Program-made: the position numbers and the translations under genes
Shown here: positions 27,734 through 36,989 of the stretch, in pieces
How the letters are laid out: each line of letters starts with the position of its first letter
How positions within the stretch are numbered: the first letter of the stretch is position 1
Source: Arsukibacterium perlucidum DSM 18276
GTDB taxonomy: Bacteria > Pseudomonadota > Gammaproteobacteria > Enterobacterales > Alteromonadaceae
NCBI RefSeq assembly: GCF_000382165.1
Contig: NZ_KB907712.1
Span: 1-64,000, forward strand
Reading direction: 5' to 3'
Length of the DNA stretch: 64,000 nt
Notes under the pieces: generated by a model
Database searches by the model: none
The model's input: only the letters and a program-made list of their open reading frames with translations
What the model was told of the DNA's origin: nothing

Positions 27734-30700
27734 TCAATTGCCCATGGTGTATCTGACACCAATGGCGTACCTTGGCCCATATTGCGCAGCACTTAAGAAC
27801 TGCCGTTCGAACCGGCCAAAGCTGCGCTCGGTTTCATTGGTCAGGTTAATACCTTCGAAGAATACGGTCAGGTTTTCATTAACGTCGTAGTTAACGCTTA
27901 GATCCCACTGTAAGTATTCTTCAACATAATTAGGCGGCGCATCAGTTGTGTCTGGCTGGCCCTGTCCCGCCAGATATTCGTCACGCCATGCGGCCGTTAA
28001 CCGGACCGACCAGCCTTCTTTCTCGTAGAATACCTGCCAGTTGGCCGAGTTACTCAGACCGGGCAGAATCGCCTGTGCCGCCAGCACGAAATTATCGTAC
28101 TCCACATCACCGTCCACCAGGGTGCCGTTGATTCCCGTGCCGAAACCACTGTCGCCAAACACGTGCTGAACCGCAAATTCCAGGCCGTTTACTTTTCTGG
28201 CACCGACGTTTTCAGGAGAATTGATTGTCCACGAAATCAACGGATCGGTAGCAGGATCCGGTAACACACGGTTGTTTTCACCTATACCCACACCATTGGC
28301 AACAATCTCGTTGTAAATGGCTGCATCGGTAGCCTGCTCGCCACGAGCCTGAATGGCCGCAACCGCATTATTCCAACGCTGGCCCTGATAAACGTCATGC
28401 AAGCCCTCGAAGGTTGTGGTGACTTGTGAGTTATCGATCCAATCGTCAACGTCTTTCCAAAACAGGCCTATGGCCGCATAACTTGCATCGCCGTAGTAAT
28501 ATTCCAGCGAGAGGTCCAGGTTGGTTGATTCAAATGGTTTCAGATTAGGGTTGCCGCGGCTGCCACTTCTGGCGCCTATCTTGGGTGAAGGTGTCAGACT
28601 AAGGTTGCCAAGCATCTGCCCCAGGGTGGGCCGGGTAATGGTTTTGCCTGCCGAGAAACGTCCAACCCAGTCTTCGGTGATATCGACTTTCACGTCAAAC
28701 ATGGGCAGCAGTAAGTCATAGTTGCCGGTGAACTCGACCTCTACCAGTTCACCGCCACTGGCGAACTGCGTCAGCCACTCTGACCCTCCGGCCCAATAGA
28801 CATACTCAGGCACGCGGCTCCGAGCCGGGCTGACAATGTCGGTTTCTTCATAGCGTAAACCGAGGTTCACATCGACATAGTAACCTTTGACTTCAAATTC
28901 CCACTCCGTTGAAACATAAAGGCTGAGCGTTTCTTCTTCGATGCGATTCACCGGGAACATCTCCGGCCCGAATGTGCCAATCTCGTAAGCATCAGCGCCC
29001 AGCACATCCTGTGTGAGGAAGGCCATTTGCCGGATGATGGCTTCATCGATATCAAAGGTATAAGCATACCCGGGGGATACCCCATCTGGTCCGAAGGCAA
29101 ATTGATTCAGAAAGTCACTCAAGTCAACACGTTCAAACATGCTATCCGGGAAAATTTCGGCAAAGGTGCCGTTGTTGAATCCCGGCGCGTTGGCGTTATT
29201 GGAGCCACCAGACCCGCTAAGAGATTGCTTGGTGTAAGCCGCACCGAATGAAACACCCATCAGGCCATAACCAAGATCGGGCAGCCAATCCCCGCCAAAC
29301 TGATACTGAGTAACTTCTGATTCACCCGGGGTACGGGTGAAGATGCTGAAGTTCGATCCTATTTCACTCGGGCTGAGTTCATTGGAGCCATTTTGCCAGC
29401 TGATGTTGTAGCCTGGAATATCACCCTCGCGGAAAAAATACTCCTTAGATAACAGAGCAGCCGACCCCAGAATGACCCGTGCCTGTGCCCCTAATCCCTT
29501 ATCCTTGCCATTGTCTGTGGTGGTTTTGGACGTATGGGCATCAAAGCTGAAGTTTAATGAATCAGAAAACGCCCATGCGACGTTAAAACCAGTAGCTTTT
29601 GAGTCGACTTCGCCAGTCTCCCTGAAACCGGTAAAAGAGCCATCATCGCCGGATGAGTTGTAATAAATGGCCGTGCCATTTTCATCTAACTCATAGGCAT
29701 TAGCATTGCCACCAAAGGAACCGTTCCACACGCCCCACGACAGCGAGTTATTGCCGGTCACCGCATTGGAAATGGTGTGATCCAGCGTCAGGATCACATC
29801 ATCCGTTGCCGCAAACTGAAAGGTCACCTGACCATTGGTTCGCTCACGTTGAATATCATCGCGGGCGAAACTGATTTCCTGAGGAAAGAATGCTGCGGTA
29901 ACAGGCTGTAAATCGCCGTTGGCATCAGGTGCCCAGAAACGGGGAATGACCTCGCCGTTGGCATCCATCGGCCGGCCATCCACAACATCCGACGCATCCA
30001 CTGACAAGGACGGGTTTAACTGCCAGGAGCGGATATTTGCAGACTGCCGCTGGAAGTCTCTGCGGTGGAAGGAAAAGTTAGCGGTAACGCCAAAACGGTC
30101 ATCCATAAAGGTATTGCTGTAAATACCCGCAAATTCAGGCGTCAGGTCGTCACCGGCTTTATTCGAGGAGTCATGCAGGCCCTTCGCCATAAAGGAGTAA
30201 CGCTCTCCCGGATTTTGCAGAGGTTTAGCAGTAACAATATTGACCGTTGCGCCCAGGCCACCTGTTGGCACATCTGCTCGGGCGGTTTTGTATACCTCTA
30301 ACGCACTGACTCCCTCGGAAGATAAGTTTTCAAAGTTAAACGACCGTGAAAAACCTGTTCCGGCCATCTGACGACCATTGAGGGTAACCAGGTTGAATTC
30401 AGGACCAAAGCCCCTGACAGTAATCTGACTGCCTTCACCGTTTGCCCGACTAACCGATACCCCGGTAATACGCTGCAACGATTCAGCCAGGTTAGTGTCG
30501 GGAAACTTACCCATTTCCTCTGCTGAAATGGCATCCACCACGCCCGAGGCTTCGCGTTTCACGTCCATCGAACGCGCTAAACTACCACGAATCCCCTTTA
30601 CCTGAACAATCTCAATATTGACGTCCTGCGCCTGTTCTGGCTCTTGTTCCGCTTCCTGCGCCTGCACCGGCATGAGCAGGCCGGCTGTCAGTACGACTGA

Positions 30701-30745
30701 TACCGCAATGGCAACCCGGCTTTTATTAAATAATATTGGTTTCAT
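27734..30745 (-). CDS. TonB-dependent receptor, Xanthomonas/Caulobacter type (TIGR01782-like)
   Basis: From ATG 30745 the protein is 1003 residues with a signal peptide ending AQA. The N-terminal motif VKGIRGSLARSMDVKREA with FPDTNLAESLQRITGVSVSR is the hallmark of the TonB-Xanth-Caul group, receptors for plant or algal oligosaccharides. The usual terminal aromatic residue is displaced by two residues (YTMGN). It lies 25 bp downstream of the GH16 gene in the same direction, so the pair forms an outer-membrane glucan-binding and import unit under the operator at 33486. A start at 30814 would overlap GH16 and is rejected. Confidence 0.92.
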   Translation of the reverse strand: MKPILFNKSRVAIAVSVVLTAGLLMPVQAQEAEQEPEQAQDVNIEIVQVKGIRGSLARSMDVKREASGVVDAISAEEMGKFPDTNLAESLQRITGVSVSRANGEGSQITVRGFGPEFNLVTLNGRQMAGTGFSRSFNFENLSSEGVSALEVYKTARADVPTGGLGATVNIVTAKPLQNPGERYSFMAKGLHDSSNKAGDDLTPEFAGIYSNTFMDDRFGVTANFSFHRRDFQRQSANIRSWQLNPSLSVDASDVVDGRPMDANGEVIPRFWAPDANGDLQPVTAAFFPQEISFARDDIQRERTNGQVTFQFAATDDVILTLDHTISNAVTGNNSLSWGVWNGSFGGNANAYELDENGTAIYYNSSGDDGSFTGFRETGEVDSKATGFNVAWAFSDSLNFSFDAHTSKTTTDNGKDKGLGAQARVILGSAALLSKEYFFREGDIPGYNISWQNGSNELSPSEIGSNFSIFTRTPGESEVTQYQFGGDWLPDLGYGLMGVSFGAAYTKQSLSGSGGSNNANAPGFNNGTFAEIFPDSMFERVDLSDFLNQFAFGPDGVSPGYAYTFDIDEAIIRQMAFLTQDVLGADAYEIGTFGPEMFPVNRIEEETLSLYVSTEWEFEVKGYYVDVNLGLRYEETDIVSPARSRVPEYVYWAGGSEWLTQFASGGELVEVEFTGNYDLLLPMFDVKVDITEDWVGRFSAGKTITRPTLGQMLGNLSLTPSPKIGARSGSRGNPNLKPFESTNLDLSLEYYYGDASYAAIGLFWKDVDDWIDNSQVTTTFEGLHDVYQGQRWNNAVAAIQARGEQATDAAIYNEIVANGVGIGENNRVLPDPATDPLISWTINSPENVGARKVNGLEFAVQHVFGDSGFGTGINGTLVDGDVEYDNFVLAAQAILPGLSNSANWQVFYEKEGWSVRLTAAWRDEYLAGQGQPDTTDAPPNYVEEYLQWDLSVNYDVNENLTVFFEGINLTNETERSFGRFERQFLSAAQYGPRYAIGVRYTMGN

Positions 30746-30770
30746 AATGGTTTTACTCTCGTCGCACTGA

Positions 30771-33407
30771 TTAGTTATTAGAAATTTCAGCGTTATCAAT
30801 TTGATACACCGCACCCGTGCCAGTACCCCAGGCTGGGAATACCATAATTACACTGATGTCGCTGATATCTAAGCCAGCGTCAAACAGGCTTTGTAACGGA
30901 AAGCTGTAACGTTGCCATTCGCCGGTTACCGGTGTCTGGTCGTTGTTACCCGCCGCTAACGGCAGCTCTACCGCACTGGCAGCACCAGAGGACTCGATTT
31001 TAAATAGCCAGCTTGAATCCGGATTGGCAGGGGCATCTACTACCCGCATGTCAAAACTTACACTGCCATTGGCCAGCAGTGGCGTAGCGTCAAAAGATAC
31101 GCCCGGGTTGGCTAAAAAGCCCTGTACGGTTTCTGGCGAGCCCAATACTGAAAACTGCGCGACGTTACCGTAAGGAGCACCTGCATCAACAACCTGCGGC
31201 GTAGAGCCGGCACAACAATCCCACAGAGTCCAGTCCGGGTTAACGTCGTCCCGGAACAGCGTTAACAAGCCGGCATTCTGGGCATTAGGGTTATAGATCC
31301 TGACATTATCCAGCCGGTATATCGCGCCCTCGCCAGTACCCCAGGCAGGAAATACCATCAACACATCAATGGCACTGATATCAAGGCCGGCATCTGACAA
31401 GCTTTGAATGCTGAAGGTATAAGTGGCCCACTCACCGGTAACAGGCTCATTTCCGGCATTGCCAGCACTGAGCGGCAGTTCTACAGCAGAAGCCGCGTTA
31501 TCTGCTTCAATTTTAAACATCCAGCTCGAATCCGGGTTAGCCGGTGCTGCTACCACTTTCATTTCAAACTGCACTACGCCCTCAGCCAGCAAGGCTGATG
31601 CATCAAACGGCTCACCAGAACCATCTGGCGCACGGTTAATAAAGCCCATAACGGTTGGAGAAGCGCCAATAGTGAACTCGGCGGTCAGGCCATGTGCTTC
31701 GTCATCCATTGCTTCAACCGGAGTTGAACCGCCACAACAATCCCACATAGGCCAGGCCGGGTTCTGGCCATCGGTAAAAATAGTCAGCTCGGGCGAGGCA
31801 CCATCAGGCTGCGCAATTTTTACGTTGTCTACCCGATAAACCGCACCATTACCGGTATCCCAGGCTGGGAAAATCATGACAACATCGATAGCTGATAAAT
31901 CCAGGCCGGCATCGGCCAGCATTTGAAGCGGGAAAGTATAGGTTTGCCATTGACCGGTAACTGGCGCAATGCCCTCGCTACTGGCGGTAATAGGCAGTTC
32001 GGCGAAGGTGGTGTTTTCATTGCTTTCTACTTTAAACATCCAGCTTGAACCGGGGTTAGATGGCGCAGACACTACCTGCATATCAAAGCTGATACTGCCA
32101 TTTTCAATTAAGGGTGAGGCGTCAAACGGGCTGGCCACACCTGCCGGATCAGTAATAAAAGCTGAGCGGGTAATAAAGCCATTTACGGTAGGCTGAGCAT
32201 TAACAACAAACTCGTACACATTACCACGGCCCTCAACTTCAAGCAGAGCAGGGGTAGAGCCACCACAGCAATCCCAGGCAGGCCAGTTCGGGTTAGGCGT
32301 GTCAGCAAAAATCGTCAGATTCTGGGCAACATCGGTAGAAGGTGGCGACGGGATCGGGGCTTCGCCTGTGACCAGAGTTTCTTCATCTTTATAGCCGGCA
32401 CGCACCGTCTCACAACCTTTGCCGCTGTCTAAATCCTGGCCGCATTGGTATACCCGGACATAATCAATTTCGTAAGTCTGGCCATCAGCAAAAGCAGCAG
32501 CGTCAATTCCCAGGTTGTTGACATTCTCCGGCCAGTTACCGCCAACTGCCAGATTCAGCAATAAGTGGAAGCGCTGGTCAAATGGCGCGTTATTCCACTG
32601 CGTTTCCAGTGCGCCGGTGACAATATTATAATACTCAGCAAACCAGCCCCGGTGACTGAGGCCCACCGCTTCGCCGCGGCTGTTAAAGCGCACTTTAGAC
32701 GCCATTTGAGTCTGATACAGATAATCGTCAACATACCAGCGAATTTCGCCTTCATTCCACTCAATAGCATAGGTATGGAAATCATCAGCAGGGTTAACAC
32801 CCTCTGGCAACAAATAGGCCTTGCCTGAGCTGGCGTTATTCGGCCAGTCGCGACCATAATGGATAGTGCCGTGGACATTGGCTTCTGCCACGCTATCTTC
32901 ACCAACCACTTTCAGGTTAACTGCTTCGACAATGTCGATTTCACCCGATTTCGGCCAGCCGCCATACACTTCATCAGTAGGCAGCATCCAGAACGCCGGC
33001 CAGCTACCCTGACCCGAGGGCAATTTGGCCCGCATTTCAAAGCGGCCATATTTAAAATCGCCCTGGTATTTGGTATTCAGCCGGGCCGAAGTATAAGGCA
33101 AAGGAGCGCCTTCTGCTGCAGGTAACGCTACGATCTTCAGAGTGCCGTCTGATACAAAAGAGTTTTCCGGGCTGTCGGTATAGCATTGTTTTTCATTATT
33201 ACCGCCACCGGCGCAATTTACTTCATGCGTCCACTTTCTGTTGTCGATGCTGGTGCCATCAAACTCGTCACTCCAAACCAGTTGCCAGTCACTTACCGGC
33301 GCGGTTGGGTTAACCGCGGTTAAATCGGTATTAGTGGCAGTATCGCCACCACAACCGGCCAGGCCTGCCGCCATTAGTAAGGCGGTTAACGTTGAAATAT
33401 GTTTCAT
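30771..33407 (-). CDS. GH16 lipoprotein endo-beta-glucanase (laminarinase) with three repeat modules
   Basis: From ATG 33407 the protein is 878 residues. A lipobox LAGC (Cys 19) is followed by a GH16 domain (residues about 40-322) with the catalytic motif GEIDIVEAVN: E156 nucleophile, D158, E161 acid/base. GRFEMRAKLPSGQGSWPAFW is typical of laminarinases. Three copies of a module of about 165 residues follow (about 364-534, 541-708, 714-877), each with a WDCC[GA]GSTP motif near its start and YR[VL]DN near its end. It should sit on the outer membrane and cut beta-1,3-glucan for the neighbouring receptor. Confidence 0.93.
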   Translation of the reverse strand: MKHISTLTALLMAAGLAGCGGDTATNTDLTAVNPTAPVSDWQLVWSDEFDGTSIDNRKWTHEVNCAGGGNNEKQCYTDSPENSFVSDGTLKIVALPAAEGAPLPYTSARLNTKYQGDFKYGRFEMRAKLPSGQGSWPAFWMLPTDEVYGGWPKSGEIDIVEAVNLKVVGEDSVAEANVHGTIHYGRDWPNNASSGKAYLLPEGVNPADDFHTYAIEWNEGEIRWYVDDYLYQTQMASKVRFNSRGEAVGLSHRGWFAEYYNIVTGALETQWNNAPFDQRFHLLLNLAVGGNWPENVNNLGIDAAAFADGQTYEIDYVRVYQCGQDLDSGKGCETVRAGYKDEETLVTGEAPIPSPPSTDVAQNLTIFADTPNPNWPAWDCCGGSTPALLEVEGRGNVYEFVVNAQPTVNGFITRSAFITDPAGVASPFDASPLIENGSISFDMQVVSAPSNPGSSWMFKVESNENTTFAELPITASSEGIAPVTGQWQTYTFPLQMLADAGLDLSAIDVVMIFPAWDTGNGAVYRVDNVKIAQPDGASPELTIFTDGQNPAWPMWDCCGGSTPVEAMDDEAHGLTAEFTIGASPTVMGFINRAPDGSGEPFDASALLAEGVVQFEMKVVAAPANPDSSWMFKIEADNAASAVELPLSAGNAGNEPVTGEWATYTFSIQSLSDAGLDISAIDVLMVFPAWGTGEGAIYRLDNVRIYNPNAQNAGLLTLFRDDVNPDWTLWDCCAGSTPQVVDAGAPYGNVAQFSVLGSPETVQGFLANPGVSFDATPLLANGSVSFDMRVVDAPANPDSSWLFKIESSGAASAVELPLAAGNNDQTPVTGEWQRYSFPLQSLFDAGLDISDISVIMVFPAWGTGTGAVYQIDNAEISNN
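30777..32318 (-). repeat. Three tandem copies of a beta-rich module within the GH16 gene
   Basis: The repeats encode LT[IL]F, then W..WDCC[GA]GSTP, a central FD[AM] and SSW[ML]FK[IV]E, then PVTG[QE]W..Y and FPAW.TG.GA.YR.DN. The spelling is well conserved among copies, consistent with internal duplication. The order suggests a galactose-binding-like sandwich, probably carbohydrate-binding, similar in outline to the ExoP tail domain. The neighbouring cysteine pair in each copy is unusual. Confidence 0.8.
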
Positions 33408-33485
33408 TTTAATTATCATCCCCTGGGTCTTTGCTACCTGCTGACTGAAACGCCAACACCAATAAAGGTATCTGCAACACAAAAA

Positions 33486-33529
33486 TGTAAGCGCTTACAA
33501 AAGGTAGATGATTAAATTTCAGCCGTCAA
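33486..33529 (-). promoter_or_regulatory. Promoter with perfect LacI-type operator for GH16/receptor operon
   Basis: On the minus strand TTGACG (33524-33529), a 17-bp spacer and TACCTT (33501-33506) are followed at once by TGTAAGCGCTTACA (33486-33499), a perfect palindrome. This is the same design as at 17890-17932: operator immediately after the -10, where a repressor blocks initiation. It supports control by the LacI protein at 14051-15058. Confidence 0.8.
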
Positions 33530-33619
33530 TAGCGCTGCGACAAAAAGCCGAACCAAAGCAGGGCAGGTTATGTCAACTAAATGACTTTTTTATTAAGTTT
33601 CAAGCAATAAGCATGCACA

Positions 33620-33645
33620 AATAAAAAAGGGCCCTCAGGCCCTTT
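33620..33645 (-). terminator. Orphan terminator, apparently the former glmS terminator
   Basis: AAAGGGCC (33626-33633), loop CTCA, GGCCCTTT (33638-33645), with a T run on the minus strand. It lies 18 bp after the stop of the second glmS 3' end and now has no intact gene in front of it. Confidence 0.8.
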
Positions 33646-33662
33646 GCTAACTTTTGGTGCAG

Positions 33663-33706
33663 CTTATTCGACAGTAACCGATTTTGCCAGATTACGTGGC
33701 TGGTCT
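33663..33706 (-). repeat. Second copy of the glmS 3' end (attachment-site-like)
   Basis: Positions 33663-33706 match 35114-35157, the end of glmS, at 42 of 44 bases, with 33 contiguous identities. Both encode [13 protein letters not shown] and a stop in the same orientation. The two differences are both silent third-position changes (ACT/ACG and GTC/GTG). Upstream of the match the sequences are unrelated. The two copies flank the Fic gene. Confidence 0.85.
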
Positions 33707-33911
33707 TGCGTTAAGTTGATGACACGAGTATGCCGGCAAGTCTCATGTACAATATCCTTACTTGTTCACTAAAATGGCTTTCCTGTACGTTTCAGCTTTT
33801 CAGATATAGGAAATCAATAAATTTATACATATCCGCCTCAATGTGTATAGTTTTTTGAATTTTTTATACATACTGTATCAACATATATATAAAAATCACC
33901 GGGAACTTTGC

Positions 33912-34991
33912 ATGTCCTACGTATTAGCAGCACTGCCACTACCAAGCATTGAACAATGGGAAACCCGCGCGGTATTAAAGAAGACAGCAGAAGCGCATCG
34001 TTATCTAGCCGAACTGAAAGGTGTTGCTGCGAGTATCCCCAACGAAGCCATACTGATCAACACGCTAAGTTTGCAAGAAGCAAAAGACAGCTCAGAAATA
34101 GAAAACATCATCACCACTCACGATGAATTATATAAAGCCAATCTGTTTACAGATGCGGTTACCAACCCTGCCGCCAAAGAGGTGCAGGACTATGTGTTTG
34201 CCTTAAAAGAAGGTTTTCAAACTGTTAGACGGCAAAAACTAATTCGACTGACCGATATATTGCAAGTGCAGGAAAATCTGGAGAGAAACCAGGCAGGTTT
34301 ACGCAAACTGCCGGGAACAGATCTCAAAAACGCCCACACAGGAGAAATCATTTATACGCCACCACAGCATGCAGAAACCATAGCTGGGTTAATGCACAAC
34401 CTTATCGAATACATTAACAATGATGAACTCTGTGATGCTGACCCGCTGGTAAAAATGGCGATTATCCATCACCAGTTTGAAAGCATACATCCATTCTACG
34501 ACGGTAATGGCCGCACAGGCCGGATCCTGAACATTTTGTATCTGGTGGCCAAAGAACTACTAAACCTGCCGGTTTTGTACCTAAGTAGATTTATGATTCG
34601 TGACAAAGCAGCTTATTACGCGCAATTACAGCAACTGCGCGAAACTGGTGATTGGGAGTCATGGCTGATCTATATGCTTGATGGTGTAATAGATACTGCA
34701 ATTAATACCATTTCGCTGATCACTGAAATAAAAACCCTGATGGAAACCTACAAACACCGAATCCGGGACGAGCTACCCAAAATTTATCGTCAGGAGTTGC
34801 TGAACAATGTGTTCAACCATCCGTATACTAAAATTGAGTTCGTAATGATTGACCTTGGAGTATCCCGCATTACCGCAACTAAGTATTTAGAAGAACTTGT
34901 CCAGCATGGTTTTCTGCACAAAGAAAAAATTGGCCGCAGTAACTATTACATTAACCATCTGCTGTATAGTTTACTGATGCTGCATGCTTAA
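33912..34991 (+). CDS. Fic-domain AMPylase, class II (SoFic-like)
   Basis: From ATG 33912 the 360-residue protein has a Fic N-terminal helical domain. The inhibitory helix motif [ST]xxxE[GN] is seen as S60...E64-N65, and the full catalytic motif HPFYDGNGRTGR occupies 193-204. A C-terminal winged-helix region follows (residues about 300-355, GVSRITATKYLEELVQHGFL). The wording closely follows Shewanella SoFic from memory. Fic enzymes transfer AMP from ATP to Ser, Thr or Tyr of target proteins, and class II forms are self-inhibited. An earlier in-frame ATG at 33843 lies in AT-rich leader DNA and is unlikely. Confidence 0.92.
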   Translation: MSYVLAALPLPSIEQWETRAVLKKTAEAHRYLAELKGVAASIPNEAILINTLSLQEAKDSSEIENIITTHDELYKANLFTDAVTNPAAKEVQDYVFALKEGFQTVRRQKLIRLTDILQVQENLERNQAGLRKLPGTDLKNAHTGEIIYTPPQHAETIAGLMHNLIEYINNDELCDADPLVKMAIIHHQFESIHPFYDGNGRTGRILNILYLVAKELLNLPVLYLSRFMIRDKAAYYAQLQQLRETGDWESWLIYMLDGVIDTAINTISLITEIKTLMETYKHRIRDELPKIYRQELLNNVFNHPYTKIEFVMIDLGVSRITATKYLEELVQHGFLHKEKIGRSNYYINHLLYSLLMLHA

Positions 34992-35060
34992 CCACCATGC
35001 AGCGCTTAGAGCCAAATTTCAAACTGAAAGCAGGCTCTTAAAAACCTCCAAACTCAACAG

Positions 35061-35097
35061 ATAAAAAGGCCATCACAATATACTGTTGATGGCCTTT
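35061..35097 (-). terminator. Current glmS terminator
   Basis: AAAGGCCATCA (35065-35075) and TGATGGCCTTT (35087-35097) form a perfect 11-bp stem with an 11-base loop, followed on the minus strand by TTTTTAT. It differs in sequence from the orphan terminator at 33620-33645, as expected if inserted DNA brought its own. Confidence 0.85.
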
Positions 35098-35114
35098 AAC
35101 GTTATTACAGTACC

Positions 35115-36944
35115 TTATTCCACCGTAACCGATTTTGCCAGATTACGTGGCTGGTCTACATCGGTGCCTTTAATAATGGCAACGTAGTAGCTGAGTAACT
35201 GCAACGGCAGGGTGTAGACGATGGGAGCCAAAATGTCGGCGACGTGGGGCACGTTAATTACCCGCATGGTAGCGTCTGACTGGAACCTGGCATCAGCATC
35301 AGCGAACACGTATAAAATGCCGCCGCGGGCCCGCACTTCTTCGACGTTCGACTTCAGCTTCTCTAACAGGTCGTTATTTGGCGCCACTACAATAATCGGC
35401 ATCTGGGCATCAATCAGCGCCAGCGGGCCGTGCTTAAGCTCGCCTGCGGCGTAGGCTTCAGCGTGAATGTAGGAAATTTCTTTGAGTTTTAACGCACCCT
35501 CCATGGCGATAGGGTATTGATCGCCACGGCCTAAAAACAGTGCATGGTGCTTGTCGGCAAATTCTTCGGCCAGCGCTTCAATTTGCGGCGCCAGCGCCAG
35601 CGTTTGCTCCAGTTTACCCGGTAAGCTTTGCAGGGCTTCTGTCAGCTCGCGCTGCTGCGCATCAGTTAAACCATTATATTTACCAATGGCCAGGGTTAGC
35701 ATGGCCAGCCCCACTAACTGAGTGATAAAGGCTTTGGTCGACGCCACACCAATTTCGGCGCCGGCGCGGGTCATAAAGGCTAAGTCTGATTCGCGCACCA
35801 GGGATGAGCCCGCCACATTACAAATGGTTAAGCTGCCAACATAACCGGCTTCTTTGGCCAGCCGCAACGCGGCTAAGGTATCGGCGGTTTCACCGGACTG
35901 GGAAATACTGACCAGCAGGCTGTTCGGCTGCACGAACGATTTGCGGTAGCGAAACTCTGAGGCAATTTCGACATTACAGGAAATGCCACCCAATGATTCT
36001 AACCAGTAGCGCGCCACCATACCGGAATGATAACTGGTACCGCAGGCAACAATCTGCACATGCTTAACTTTTTTAAACAGCTCGGCGGCGCCGTTACCAA
36101 AGGTTTCGTCCAGCACCGAATCCCGGCTTAAGCGGCCTTCCAGGGTGTTGTTGATGGCATGCGGCTGTTCGTAAATTTCCTTTAGCATAAAGTGACGGTA
36201 CTGGCCTTTATCGCCAGCATCATAACTGACATTAGACTCATGCACTTCGCGCTCAACGGCGTTGCCGTTGCTATCGAAAATACTGACGCTGTGGCGGGTA
36301 ATTTCTGCCACATCACCTTCTTCTAAAAAGATAAAACGGCGGGTAACCGGCAACAATGCCAGTTGATCAGAAGCGATAAAGTTCTCACCAATGCCCAGGC
36401 CAATCACCAGCGGGCTGCCTGAGCGGGCTACCACTACCCGACTCGGGTCAGTTTTATCCAGCAACACAGTGCCATAGGCGCCATGCAGCTGTTTTACTGT
36501 TTTTTGCACGGCCGCTAACAAAGAACCGGCGCTTTTTAACTCTTCCTCTACCAGGTGAGCAATAACTTCAGTATCGGTGTCAGAAGTAAATACATAGCCT
36601 TTGGCTTTCAGATCGTCGCGCAGCGGGCTGTGGTTTTCGATAATGCCGTTATGTACCACAGTAATATTGCTGGAAAGATGCGGGTGGGCATTACGCTCGC
36701 TTGGCTCGCCATGTGTGGCCCAGCGGGTGTGGGCGATACCGGTGCCGCCGGTGGCCGGCGTAGCCGCTACTGCGTCGGCTAACTCTTTTACTTTGCCTAA
36801 ACGACGCAGCCGGGTCAGCTCGCCACTGGCGTTAACCACTGCTACCCCGGCAGAATCGTAACCGCGGTACTCGAGGCGGCGCAAGCCTTCAACCAGAATA
36901 TCCACGACATCACGTTGCGCCACAGCGCCGACTATTCCACACAT
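35115..36944 (-). CDS. glmS: Glucosamine-6-phosphate synthase (isomerizing glutamine aminotransferase)
   Basis: The 609-residue enzyme begins with the Ntn nucleophile cysteine ([12 protein letters not shown], Cys 2 after Met removal Cys 1). It carries the glutaminase domain with [18 protein letters not shown], two SIS sugar-isomerase domains ([24 protein letters not shown]) and the conserved tail LAKSVTVE. It makes glucosamine-6-phosphate from fructose-6-phosphate and glutamine, the first step to UDP-GlcNAc, which GlmU in this window completes. Its 3' end is repeated at 33663-33706. A DeoR-type regulator lies 45 bp upstream on the same strand. Confidence 0.97.
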   Translation of the reverse strand: MCGIVGAVAQRDVVDILVEGLRRLEYRGYDSAGVAVVNASGELTRLRRLGKVKELADAVAATPATGGTGIAHTRWATHGEPSERNAHPHLSSNITVVHNGIIENHSPLRDDLKAKGYVFTSDTDTEVIAHLVEEELKSAGSLLAAVQKTVKQLHGAYGTVLLDKTDPSRVVVARSGSPLVIGLGIGENFIASDQLALLPVTRRFIFLEEGDVAEITRHSVSIFDSNGNAVEREVHESNVSYDAGDKGQYRHFMLKEIYEQPHAINNTLEGRLSRDSVLDETFGNGAAELFKKVKHVQIVACGTSYHSGMVARYWLESLGGISCNVEIASEFRYRKSFVQPNSLLVSISQSGETADTLAALRLAKEAGYVGSLTICNVAGSSLVRESDLAFMTRAGAEIGVASTKAFITQLVGLAMLTLAIGKYNGLTDAQQRELTEALQSLPGKLEQTLALAPQIEALAEEFADKHHALFLGRGDQYPIAMEGALKLKEISYIHAEAYAAGELKHGPLALIDAQMPIIVVAPNNDLLEKLKSNVEEVRARGGILYVFADADARFQSDATMRVINVPHVADILAPIVYTLPLQLLSYYVAIIKGTDVDQPRNLAKSVTVE

Positions 36945-36989
36945 ATTCTCTCTCCATTAGTCCGTTAAATTTAATTGCAGGGGAATTGA

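Noticed and set aside
33663-35157. Tn7-type insertion downstream of glmS
   Set aside because: Tn7 inserts beyond the stop codon with a five-base duplication and does not copy the glmS end; no Tn7 ends or tns genes are seen.
36945-36989. glmS ribozyme
   Set aside because: The 45-bp gap before glmS is far too short, and this ribozyme is known from Gram-positive bacteria.
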